DNA of 53,882 nt from Methanoregula sp. UBA471 (GTDB lineage Archaea > Halobacteriota > Methanomicrobia > Methanomicrobiales > Methanospirillaceae). Every line of letters begins with the position of its first letter. The stretch's first letter is position 1. Of this stretch, positions 17,389 to 26,122 are shown piece by piece. Below the pieces are notes generated by a model. The model ran no database searches and had not been told where the DNA came from. It worked only from the letters and a program-made list of their open reading frames with translations. The DNA is taken from the NCBI GenBank assembly GCA_002495065.1, contig DADT01000028.1, positions 41,929 to 95,810 of the forward strand. Reading direction: 5' to 3'. Both the position numbers and the translations under genes were made by a program.

Positions 17389-17397
17389 ACTACCCAA

Positions 17398-19503
17398 TCA
17401 CCCCACACCCATCAGTACGAGCACCATATCGATAACCTTTATCCCGATAAAGGGGGCGATGATCCCGCCGACACCATAGACTACAATATTGTTCCGCAGG
17501 GCGACCTCGGCGGTCATCGGCCGATAGGTCACCCCGTGAAGCGCGAGCGGGATGAGTGCAACGATAATCAGGGCATTGAAGATCACCGCAGACAGGATCG
17601 CGTTCTGGAGACCAAGGATATTCAATACGGACAAGGCGGGATACGTGGTGAGGAAGGCAGCGGGGATGATCACAAAATATTTTGCAAGGTCATTTGCTAT
17701 TGAAAACGTGGTGAGCGCCCCGCGGGTCATGAGGAGTTGTTTCCCGATTTCGACGATCTCTATCAGTTTTGTCGGGTTGCTGTCCAGGTCGATCATGTTT
17801 GCGGCTTCGCGGGCAGGTTGCGTCCCGGTATTCATGGCAACCGCGACGTCAGCCTGGGCAAGGGCGGGGGCATCATTGGTCCCGTCTCCCGTCATCGCCA
17901 CCATTCGCCCGCCGGTCTGGTACTCGCGGATGAGGTTCAGCTTGCTCTCCGGTGTCGCTTCCGCAAGGAAATCATCAACACCGGCTTCTGCGGCGATGGT
18001 TGCCGCCGTGAGACGGTTATCACCGGTGATCATAACCGTCCTGATGCCCATCTTCCTGAGCTGGATAAACCGCTCCTTTATTCCACCTTTTACGATATCT
18101 TTCAGGTGAATAACACCGTACGCCTTGCCGTTCCTGGTGACAATGAGGGGTGTCCCTCCGGCAAGCGAGATCGTCTTGACTTCTTTTCTTAAAGCTTCTG
18201 ACACAACATTACCACTTGTTTCGATATGCCTGAACATCGCATCTGCGGCACCCTTCCTGATTTGGACATCCCCAAAGTCGACACCACTCATCCGTGTCTG
18301 GCTCGAAAACGGGACAAACTTCATTCCGGTACCGGATTCTGTCGCTCCCACGGTCCTGCCGCGAAGCCCGTATTTCTCTTTTACCAGCACAACGATGCTT
18401 CGCCCTTCGGGAGTCTCATCTGCAAGTGAGGCGAGCTGGGCGGTATCCGCAAGGTCCAGCATCACCGTTCCGTCAACCCTGATGAGATCTACTGCCTGCC
18501 GGTTACCAAGAGTAATCGTCCCGGTCTTGTCAAGCAGGAGAACATCGACGTCACCTGCCGCTTCAATAGCTCTGCCTGAAGTAGTAATTACGTTCCTTCG
18601 GATAAGCCGGTCCATCCCGGCAATACCGATTGCACTGAGCAGGCCGCCAATGGTGGTCGGTGCAAGGCAGACAAGCAGGGCGACGAGGACGGTAATGGTA
18701 ACGGGAATGCCGGAACCTCCGGCCTGCACGCTGTAGAGAGAGAACGCCCACAGCGTTACACAAACCACGAGAAATATTGCAGTCAGCCCGATAAGAAGGA
18801 TGTTCAGCGCAATCTCGTTCGGCGTCTTCTGTCGTTTCGCGCCTTCAACGAGACTGATCATGTGGTCGAGGAACCCTTCGCCGGCGCCGGCACTCGCCCG
18901 GATAATGAGCCAGTCCGAAAGCACGACCGTGCCACCGGTCACAGCACTGCGGTCCCCGCCGGATTCACGGATGACCGGTGCACTTTCCCCCGTGATCGCA
19001 CTCTCATTCACGGATGCGATCCCTTCGATGACATCCCCATCGACCGGAATGGTGTCGCCTGCTTTTACGTAAAAAAGATCGCTCCGGTGAAGAGTCGCGG
19101 ATGAAACGACAAGAAAATCTGAAATGACAGGTTCCCTGCCTTTCGCGACCTCGTACCCGAGATAGAGCTTCTTTGCCTGCGTGTCCTGACGCATCTTCCG
19201 CAGTGACTCTGCCTGTGCTTTGCCCCTTCCTTCCGCAAGTGCCTCGGCAAAGTTGGCAAAGAGAACGGTAAACCAGAGCCACGCGGAGATCGCACCGATG
19301 AACCCGGGTGGCGCTTCACCGTTTCCTGATAGTGCCTGGAGCCAGAGCAGAGTGGTAAGGGCGCTCCCGGCTTCGACAACGAACATGACCGGATTCCTGA
19401 TCATCTGGCGTGGATCAAGTTTAACGACCGCATCGATAATCGCCCGCCGGTAGATCGCCGGTAGAAGCGTACGTGGAGATTGCTTTCCGGAAGGTTTTGG
19501 CAC
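17398..19503 (-). CDS. kdpB: potassium-transporting P-type ATPase subunit B
   Basis: The catalytic subunit of the high-affinity K+ pump KdpFABC. Within 701 residues are the phosphorylation motif DKTGT, the actuator-domain TGES and the hinge TGDGTNDAPALAQ, with membrane helices in the usual KdpB places. The TGES serine corresponds to the inhibitory phosphorylation site known in E. coli KdpB. The start is a GTG at 19503, with GGAGGTG upstream (19511-19517). It lies 3 nt after the kdpC-kdpA fusion and abuts kdpD, forming a compact operon. Confidence 0.97.
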   Translation of the reverse strand: MPKPSGKQSPRTLLPAIYRRAIIDAVVKLDPRQMIRNPVMFVVEAGSALTTLLWLQALSGNGEAPPGFIGAISAWLWFTVLFANFAEALAEGRGKAQAESLRKMRQDTQAKKLYLGYEVAKGREPVISDFLVVSSATLHRSDLFYVKAGDTIPVDGDVIEGIASVNESAITGESAPVIRESGGDRSAVTGGTVVLSDWLIIRASAGAGEGFLDHMISLVEGAKRQKTPNEIALNILLIGLTAIFLVVCVTLWAFSLYSVQAGGSGIPVTITVLVALLVCLAPTTIGGLLSAIGIAGMDRLIRRNVITTSGRAIEAAGDVDVLLLDKTGTITLGNRQAVDLIRVDGTVMLDLADTAQLASLADETPEGRSIVVLVKEKYGLRGRTVGATESGTGMKFVPFSSQTRMSGVDFGDVQIRKGAADAMFRHIETSGNVVSEALRKEVKTISLAGGTPLIVTRNGKAYGVIHLKDIVKGGIKERFIQLRKMGIRTVMITGDNRLTAATIAAEAGVDDFLAEATPESKLNLIREYQTGGRMVAMTGDGTNDAPALAQADVAVAMNTGTQPAREAANMIDLDSNPTKLIEIVEIGKQLLMTRGALTTFSIANDLAKYFVIIPAAFLTTYPALSVLNILGLQNAILSAVIFNALIIVALIPLALHGVTYRPMTAEVALRNNIVVYGVGGIIAPFIGIKVIDMVLVLMGVG

Positions 19504-19506
19504 GGT

Positions 19507-21912
19507 TCACGCACCTCCGCTGAGCATGAGATGCTCGACAATGGGACCGAGGGCAAGAGCGGGAAGGAAACTGAGCACTCCGATAATGATCACGACAAAG
19601 ACCAGCCAGATGATAAAGAGGGGACGATGATCTGACAACGTCCCCTCTCCCACCGGGACGATCTTTTTTACGACGAATGAACCGGCAAGAGCAAGCGTGA
19701 GGATGGCAATCCCGAACCGACCGATGAACATGCAGGCAGCGGTCATGAGATTATAGAATACACTGTTGGCTGACAGTCCTCCAAAGGCGCTGCCGTTATT
19801 CTGGGACGCAGAAGTGAAGGCATACAGGATCTCAGAAAAACCATGGGGACCCGGATTAAGGACTGCGATTTTTCCCGGATCCACAAGAACCGCGACCGCT
19901 GAACCGAGGAGGATCAGGAAGATGGGGAAGAGGATAATGATAGTGGCAATCGTCATTTCCCCCGGTTCGATCTTTTTACCGAGATATTCCGGTGTCCGGC
20001 CGACCATGAGCCCGGCAATGAACATCGCGATAATCACGAAGACGAGCATACCGTACAGGCCGGACCCGATACCGCCATAAACCACCTCGCCAAGCTGCAT
20101 CATGAGGAGCTGGACGAGCCCGCCAAGCGGAGTGAATGAGTCATGCATCGAATTGACCGCACCACAGGACGCGGATGTGGTAACAACGGAGAAGAGCGCT
20201 GATGACATGATGCCGAACCGCACTTCCTTACCCTCCATGTTGCCACCCGGCTGGAGATCGGTTGTTGCCTGGTCGATTCCCATGCTGTCAAATACAGGAT
20301 TTCCCCCGAGTTCCGCCCAGATGGCAAAGCCAAGAAGCGGCACGAAAATAAGGGTCATTGCCACCAGAATGCTGACACCTTTCCTGCCGGCCCCGACCAT
20401 CCTCCCGAAGGAATAACAGAGTGCAGAAGGGATCAGGAGGATTGCAATTATTTCGATGAAGTTGGTAAACGGCGTAGGATTCTCGAACGGGTGAGCGGAG
20501 TTCGTGTTGAAGAAACCCCCACCGTTTACACCAAGCTGCTTGATGGCAATCTGGGATGCAGCGGGACCCAGGGGGATTGTCTGGGTGGTGACCAAGGCAC
20601 CGCTTGCATCCCGCACCGGATCGAGAAGCGGAACGGTAACCGGTCCGCTCAACGTCTGGACTGTGCCCTGCGATACGAGTATGAGCGCGATGATGATACT
20701 AATCGGCAGGAGAATCATGACGCTCCGGATGAGCAGCACCCAGAAGTTACCGATAGTGGATGATGACCTCCGAGAGAGGCCGTACGTGAGCCCGACGAGA
20801 ACTGCCATACCGGTTGCCGCTGATGTGAAGTTCTGGACGCACAACCCCATCATCTGGGTGAGGTAACTCATACCGGTCTCCCCGGCATACGCCTGCCAGT
20901 TCGTATTGCTGACAAAACTGACTGCAGTATTGAGCGCAAGGTCCCATGAGGGTGATCCAACACCAGCGGGGTTGAATGGCAGGGCGGCCTGTGCCAGCTG
21001 GAGTACAAAGAGGAAGATGATCCCGATGAGCGAGAATACCATCATTGTTATGGCAAAGGTCTTCCAGTCCATCTCCTCGTCAGCCTCAACCTGCGACCAT
21101 ACTAGGAGCCGGTGTTCGAGAGGCACCGTGAGCGGCGAGAGGATGTGGGGTTCCCCCCTGATTACCCTGACCATGAACCGCCCCAAGGGGACGACGGTCA
21201 CCACAAAGAAACCAAAAAAGAGGACCAGCACAATCCAGTCCGGGATCCGCAGTCCCGGTTCGTCCGGGAGCGTGAGATCCGGCTGCATGGCTGATGAAGG
21301 GACGACATGGTTTGCCGTCATGTCATCGAGTGCGAGGTTGAGCATCAGGACGTTTACCCGCGGCTCGCCGAAGAGCAAGAACTGCCGGGGTTCGATATGA
21401 GTGGTTATGAGTGCCCGTACATCCTCTTCGCTCAGGTTACGCTCATGAGCAATCCGATGTACCTGATAGTAGGCGGAGGCCACACTGATATCCGGGTCAA
21501 GTCCGCTTGCCGAAGCCGTGACGAGATCAACGGGTATCGGGAGTGTGTTTGCCGGATCCGCTGTATGGAGTGACTCGACCCGTGCTTTCACCGCATTGGA
21601 GAGGGCTGGATTTGAGGGGGCGAAATTTGAACCTGACGAGAGCCCGGCGTTGTAGGGCACCGGAGATGTGGCGGATGGGCGGCCCCAGAAATATCCCGGT
21701 GATGTAAACGGCTGCCCGATGAGAACTGAACCTGCCACCTTCCCATCGTGAATAATGAGATTTCCATTTGCCTGAGCGGGAAAGACGAGCTGTGCGATGG
21801 CGGTGATGAAAAGAGGATAGAAAATCCCGGTGATAAGCGTGAGCAGGAAAAAAAGTATGACCGCTGGTTTTACCTGGTTCCGGATTATGGAGGGGATGGT
21901 TCCTGGATCCAT
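19507..21912 (-). CDS. kdpC-kdpA: KdpC-KdpA fusion protein of the potassium pump
   Basis: One continuous frame joins two Kdp subunits. Residues about 5-215 (from ATG 21912) are KdpC: a single N-terminal membrane helix (AVILFFLLTLITGIFYPL), then GSVLIGQPFTSPGYFWGRPSAT and the VNVLMLN end. From about 225 on is KdpA, with its pore loops NTNWQAYAGE, GVNGGGFFNTNSAHPFENP, TTSASCGAVNSMHDS and ASQNNGSAFGGL. KdpC projects outside the membrane and the KdpA N-terminus is also external, so the fusion fits the known topology. I saw no separate kdpC or kdpF. The frame extends to a TTG at 21939, but AGAGGA precedes ATG 21912. Confidence 0.95.
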   Translation of the reverse strand: MDPGTIPSIIRNQVKPAVILFFLLTLITGIFYPLFITAIAQLVFPAQANGNLIIHDGKVAGSVLIGQPFTSPGYFWGRPSATSPVPYNAGLSSGSNFAPSNPALSNAVKARVESLHTADPANTLPIPVDLVTASASGLDPDISVASAYYQVHRIAHERNLSEEDVRALITTHIEPRQFLLFGEPRVNVLMLNLALDDMTANHVVPSSAMQPDLTLPDEPGLRIPDWIVLVLFFGFFVVTVVPLGRFMVRVIRGEPHILSPLTVPLEHRLLVWSQVEADEEMDWKTFAITMMVFSLIGIIFLFVLQLAQAALPFNPAGVGSPSWDLALNTAVSFVSNTNWQAYAGETGMSYLTQMMGLCVQNFTSAATGMAVLVGLTYGLSRRSSSTIGNFWVLLIRSVMILLPISIIIALILVSQGTVQTLSGPVTVPLLDPVRDASGALVTTQTIPLGPAASQIAIKQLGVNGGGFFNTNSAHPFENPTPFTNFIEIIAILLIPSALCYSFGRMVGAGRKGVSILVAMTLIFVPLLGFAIWAELGGNPVFDSMGIDQATTDLQPGGNMEGKEVRFGIMSSALFSVVTTSASCGAVNSMHDSFTPLGGLVQLLMMQLGEVVYGGIGSGLYGMLVFVIIAMFIAGLMVGRTPEYLGKKIEPGEMTIATIIILFPIFLILLGSAVAVLVDPGKIAVLNPGPHGFSEILYAFTSASQNNGSAFGGLSANSVFYNLMTAACMFIGRFGIAILTLALAGSFVVKKIVPVGEGTLSDHRPLFIIWLVFVVIIIGVLSFLPALALGPIVEHLMLSGGA

Positions 21913-21939
21913 ACAATTCCTCTGACTCCCGTGCTCCAA

Positions 21940-22194
21940 CCCGTGCAGAATAGGGAGTGCTATCCTATTGATCCTGACTTATGATCATGAAGTTTTGCGG
22001 TCTTCAAACCGAAAAACAAGATAGCATTTCCGGTTATCATCTTCCATTCACTGGTGGAAAATCTATTCCAGATATGAATTAATAAATTTTTCCACTAAGC
22101 CCTGGGATCCTGCAGGGACACCTTTCTTGCCTTTTCTGATTCCATAGAGATTCCCTTTTTTTGTCACAAGGTACATAGAACATCAGGAAATAGT
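21940..22194. promoter_or_regulatory. divergent intergenic region between kdp operon and the split membrane-protein gene
   Basis: Contains an imperfect hairpin, TTTTGCGGT/ACCGAAAA (about 21993-22016), about 85 nt from the kdp start, and AT-rich TATA-like stretches near 22075-22095. It presumably holds the kdp promoter. No gene is seen. Confidence 0.4.
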
Positions 22195-22745
22195 ATGAAT
22201 TTAAATGATTTACGAGAGGATTGCGCCACCAGGCAAAAAAGAGGAATACATTTTATTATAGCATCGATTATTATCTGGTTTATTCCTTTACTTGTTCAAT
22301 TGACGGTTTTGCCAATACTTACAAAAAATTTTTGACATTTTGTTGTGCGGCACTATTACTGCCACTGGCGTATTTCATCTCCAGGATATTTAACATTGAT
22401 TTTCAAAATGTGAATAATCCTCTGACTAATCTCGGGATTATTTTTTCCATAAATCAAATATTATATCTGCTTATTGCAGTTTGGGCGTATTCTGCAGTCC
22501 CGGATAAAATGTTAATGATTATAGCAATGATTTTTGGTGCACATTTATTGCCGTATGGCTGGTTATACCAATCCAGAATTTATCTGATTTTCTCTGTTAC
22601 TATTCCAATTGTTGCTCTTATTGCTGGGTATTATTTTAACTCGTACGTAGTAGCTGGTGCAATGGTAACCATTGAACTCATCTTTAGTCTGCTTCTCCAC
22701 ATTGAAAACAAAGATTTACCAACCTCCTCCCCCAGGGCAACCTGA
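22195..22745 (+). pseudogene. membrane protein gene split by a -1 frameshift (DUF7010-like)
   Basis: From the ATG at 22195 the frame reads MNLNDLREDCATRQKRGIHF, then a hydrophobic helix, and stops at TGA 22333-22335. The next part of the same protein continues in the -1 frame (LTFCCAALLLPLAYFIS...) to 22745, with about five more hydrophobic segments. Joined, it gives a normal membrane protein of about 183 residues, resembling from memory a family called DUF7010. The break lies at AAAAAATTTTTGA, where A AAT TTT precedes the TGA. One missing T, a sequencing error or programmed frameshifting would each explain it. Confidence 0.75.
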
Positions 22746-22886
22746 TTCTCCGGAGTAGGGATTAACCGTAACCAAAACATAAAATTTATTTCCATTGCGC
22801 TGAATGTTCACTTCATCATCAAGGGCGGGATTGTATACCGGATTGTTTCAAACCCGGATCCGGGATGGCGTGGGATTAACGAAAAT

Positions 22887-25649
22887 ATGCGAAAAAAACT
22901 TCAGGATAAAACAGCAAAAAACCATACTTCCGGTTCGGTGACGGATGCATTCGACCAGGTACGGCATGCAAGCGCCTACAACCGGAGCCTGATCGAGGCA
23001 AGTCTCGACCCGCTCGTTACCATCAATCCCGACGGCACAATCAGTGACGTGAACGCCGCCACGGTAAAGATCACCGGTTTTTTTCGGGAAGAACTGATCG
23101 GTACCGACTTTTCTGAGTATTTTACCGAGCCATGGCGGGCAAAGACCGGCTACGAGAGTGTATTCCGGGACGGTTCGGTGACGGACTACGAGCTCCGGAT
23201 ACGGCACCGCGACGGAAACGTCACTCCGGTCCTCTATAACGCCTCGGTCTTCCGGGACGAGGCAGGGACTATCGCCGGGGTGTTTGCTGCGGCACGGGAT
23301 ATCACCGGGCAGAAGAAAGCGGAGGAGGAACGGACACGTCTTGCCGCCATCGTAGACAATTCTGATGATGCGATCATCGGTAAGTCGCTGGATGGCATCA
23401 TTACAAGCTGGAACGCCGGAGCAGAGCGGCTTTATGGGTACACAGCCGCAGAAGCAATAGGGCGGCATATCTCAATACTCGTCCCGCCCGACCAGATCGA
23501 TGACATTGACAAAATTCTCGATAGGTTCCGGCACGGCGAGGCGGTCCATCACCACGAAACGGTCCGGGTCGGGAAAAACGGGAACCAGGTACAGGTTTCC
23601 CTGACGGTTTCCCCGATACGGGACCGTGACGGCGAGCTTACCGGTGCATCGACCATCGCCCATGACATTACCGGCCGGAAACTGGCCGAAGAGACCATCC
23701 GCCGCGCCAGTGCATACAACCGGAGCCTGATCGAGGCAAGTCTCGACCCGCTTGTCACCATCAACCCGGACGGCACTATCAGCGACGTGAACGCCGCAAC
23801 CGTGAACGTGACCGGATTCTCGCGGGAAGAACTGATCGGTACCGACTTTTCGAAATATTTCACCGAACCAGGAAGGGCAAAAGCCGGGTACGAACAGGTA
23901 TTCCGGGACGGGTCGGTGACGGATTATGGGCTCGAGATCAGGCACAGGAACGGGAAGGTCACACCAGTTCTCTATAATGCAACCGTATTCAAAGACGAAC
24001 ACGGTAGTGTAGCCGGTGTTTTTGCAGCTGCCCGCGATATAACCGAACGGAAGAAAGCGGAAGAGGCCGCAAGGCGCGCCGGAGCATACAACCGAAGCCT
24101 GATCGAGGCAAGTCTCGACCCGCTTGTCACCATCAACCCGGACGGCACTATCAGCGATGTGAACGCCGCGACAGTAAACGTGACCGGATTCTCTCGGGAA
24201 GAACTGATCGGTACCGATTTTTCGAAATATTTCACTGAACCGGGAAAGGCAAAAGCCGGGTACGAACAGGTATTCCGGGATGGGTCGGTGACGGACTATG
24301 AGCTCCGGATCGAGCACAGGGACGGCCGGATTACTCCTGTGCTCTATAATGCGACGGTATTCAAAGATGAACACGGCACGGTGGCCGGCGTTTTTGCCGC
24401 TGCCCGCGATATCACAGAACGGAAGAAAGCGGAAGAGGCGGCAAGGCGCGCCAGTGCATACAACCGAAGCCTGATCGAGGCAAGTCTCGACCCGCTCGTC
24501 ACTATCAATCCTGACGGCACCATTAGCGACGTGAACGCTGCTACCGTGAACGTGACCGGATTCTCTCGGGAAGAACTGATCGGTACTGATTTTTCGAAAT
24601 ACTTCACTGAACCGGGAAGGGCAAAAGCCGGGTACGAACAGGTATTCCGTGACGGTTCAGTGACCGATTACGGACTGGAAATCCGCCGTACTGACGGGCG
24701 GATAACACCGGTCCTGTACAACGCGACAGTGTACCAGGACGAGGGCGGCAAGATCACCGGTGTCTTTGCCGCCGCACGGGACATAACCGAACGGAAACGT
24801 GCTGAAGATGCGCTGCTGCGGGCATACCGGGAGCTCGATGACCGGGTCAAGGAGCGGACGATCGAGCTCCGGGAGGCGAATGCACTTCTCGAGAAAGAGA
24901 TCGCTGAACGCAAGGCCACTGCCGACGAACTCAGGGAGAAGAGCGAGGAACTGGCCCGTTCAAACCTCGAACTCCAGCAGTTTGCCTACATCGCCTCTCA
25001 TGATCTTCAGGAACCCCTGAGGGCTATCTCAGGATTTACGGAGCTGCTGGAAAAACGGTACAAGGGTCAGATGGACGAACGGGCGGATAAATACATCAAT
25101 TTCATTATCGACGGGACAAAGCAGATGAACCAGGTCATCTTCGACCTGCTCGAATACTCCCGGGTGCAGACCAAGGCACACGAATTCGGACTCATCGATA
25201 TGAACACCTCGCTGAAGCAGGCGCTCCGGAACCTGCAGGCTTCGATAAAGGAGAAGGATGCCGTTATCAGCGCCGATCCCCTTCCGAAGCTCTCCGCTGA
25301 CGGCGTCCAGATCACCCAGCTCTTCCAGAATCTTATCGGCAATGCCCTTAAGTTCCAGAAACCGGAAGCCACCCCGAAGATCCACGTATCTGCCCGTGAA
25401 CAGGGCGATGCCTGGATCTTCTCGGTAACTGATAACGGGATCGGCATAGACCCTCAATATACCGAGCGGATCTTCAAGATCTTCCAGCGGCTTCATGCAA
25501 AAGGTGAGTACGAAGGGACCGGCATCGGTCTGGCCATCTGCAGGAGGATCGTCGAACGTCACCGGGGAGAGATCACCGTCCGGTCCGAGCCGGGTGTGGG
25601 ATCGACCTTCTCTTTTACCCTCCCGTCACGATACGAGGAAAAACAATGA
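22887..25649 (+). CDS. multi-PAS sensor histidine kinase with four near-identical PAS repeats
   Basis: A 920-residue cytosolic kinase without clear membrane segments. Four PAS-PAC units begin with AYNRSLIEASLDPLVTINPDG (about residues 29, 275, 399 and 523); a more ordinary PAS domain sits between units 1 and 2 (about 153-274). A coiled coil (about 646-690) leads into HisKA with the phosphoacceptor His705 in ASHDLQEPLR. HATPase follows, with the N-box (NLIGNALKFQ), DNGIGIDP and GTGIGLAIC. The response regulator downstream overlaps the stop by ATGA, so they form a pair. The PAS ligand is unknown. Confidence 0.95.
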   Translation: MRKKLQDKTAKNHTSGSVTDAFDQVRHASAYNRSLIEASLDPLVTINPDGTISDVNAATVKITGFFREELIGTDFSEYFTEPWRAKTGYESVFRDGSVTDYELRIRHRDGNVTPVLYNASVFRDEAGTIAGVFAAARDITGQKKAEEERTRLAAIVDNSDDAIIGKSLDGIITSWNAGAERLYGYTAAEAIGRHISILVPPDQIDDIDKILDRFRHGEAVHHHETVRVGKNGNQVQVSLTVSPIRDRDGELTGASTIAHDITGRKLAEETIRRASAYNRSLIEASLDPLVTINPDGTISDVNAATVNVTGFSREELIGTDFSKYFTEPGRAKAGYEQVFRDGSVTDYGLEIRHRNGKVTPVLYNATVFKDEHGSVAGVFAAARDITERKKAEEAARRAGAYNRSLIEASLDPLVTINPDGTISDVNAATVNVTGFSREELIGTDFSKYFTEPGKAKAGYEQVFRDGSVTDYELRIEHRDGRITPVLYNATVFKDEHGTVAGVFAAARDITERKKAEEAARRASAYNRSLIEASLDPLVTINPDGTISDVNAATVNVTGFSREELIGTDFSKYFTEPGRAKAGYEQVFRDGSVTDYGLEIRRTDGRITPVLYNATVYQDEGGKITGVFAAARDITERKRAEDALLRAYRELDDRVKERTIELREANALLEKEIAERKATADELREKSEELARSNLELQQFAYIASHDLQEPLRAISGFTELLEKRYKGQMDERADKYINFIIDGTKQMNQVIFDLLEYSRVQTKAHEFGLIDMNTSLKQALRNLQASIKEKDAVISADPLPKLSADGVQITQLFQNLIGNALKFQKPEATPKIHVSAREQGDAWIFSVTDNGIGIDPQYTERIFKIFQRLHAKGEYEGTGIGLAICRRIVERHRGEITVRSEPGVGSTFSFTLPSRYEEKQ
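22971..24824 (+). repeat. 372-bp PAS-encoding repeats inside the kinase gene
   Basis: Three direct, exactly adjacent 372-bp units (23709-24080, 24081-24452, 24453-24824) encode 124-residue PAS-PAC modules that are nearly identical at the protein level. An older related unit lies at 22971-23342, separated by a different PAS domain. The units differ mostly at third codon positions and in a short segment before the PAC region. This points to recent tandem duplication or ongoing gene conversion. Confidence 0.9.
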
Positions 25650-26113
25650 ATGCGACAACACAACAATCAGATTTACCCCGACCGGTAGAGATTCTCCTGG
25701 TCGAGGACAGTCCGGCCGATGTAGCGCTCACAAAGGAAGCGCTCCAGGACAGCAAACTCAGGAACAACCTGAACGTGGTCACCGATGGTGAAGCGGCAAT
25801 GGCCTACCTCCGCCGGACCGGCGCACATGCATCGAAGCCGATGCCTGACCTGATCCTTCTCGACCTGAACCTCCCGAAAAAGAACGGCCGTGAGGTCCTT
25901 GCCGAGATCAAGGCAGATCCGGACCTCCGGCTCATCCCTGTGGTGATTATGACGGTATCGCAGGATGAGCGTGACATACTTGAGTCGTACCGGCTCCATG
26001 CCAATTGTTACATCCGGAAGCCGGTCAAGTTCGGGGAGTTCATCGAGATCGTCAAATCCATCGAGAGTTTCTGGTTCTCTATTGTTACCCTGCCGCCAAA
26101 GTCGGGGAGCTGA
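25646..26113 (+). CDS. single-domain response regulator (Rcp1-like)
   Basis: A 155-residue receiver domain without output domain. The acidic pair is in LLVEDSPAD (Glu20/Asp21), the phosphoacceptor is Asp73 in LLDLNLPKKNG, the switch Thr lies in VIMTVS and the Lys in YIRKPVKF. The long loop after the third strand and the C-terminus are typical of Rcp1-type regulators paired with PAS/phytochrome-like kinases. Its ATG overlaps the kinase stop (ATGA). It probably passes phosphate on to another protein. Confidence 0.93.
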   Translation: MNATTQQSDLPRPVEILLVEDSPADVALTKEALQDSKLRNNLNVVTDGEAAMAYLRRTGAHASKPMPDLILLDLNLPKKNGREVLAEIKADPDLRLIPVVIMTVSQDERDILESYRLHANCYIRKPVKFGEFIEIVKSIESFWFSIVTLPPKSGS

Positions 26114-26122
26114 AAAACGGAT

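Noticed and set aside
23472..24374. 300-codon minus-strand frame with internal repeats
   Set aside because: Its repeats only mirror the PAS repeats of the kinase on the other strand.
22971..24824. The PAS repeats as a mobile or CRISPR-like repeat
   Set aside because: Unit length, frame preservation and domain content show they are protein-domain duplications.
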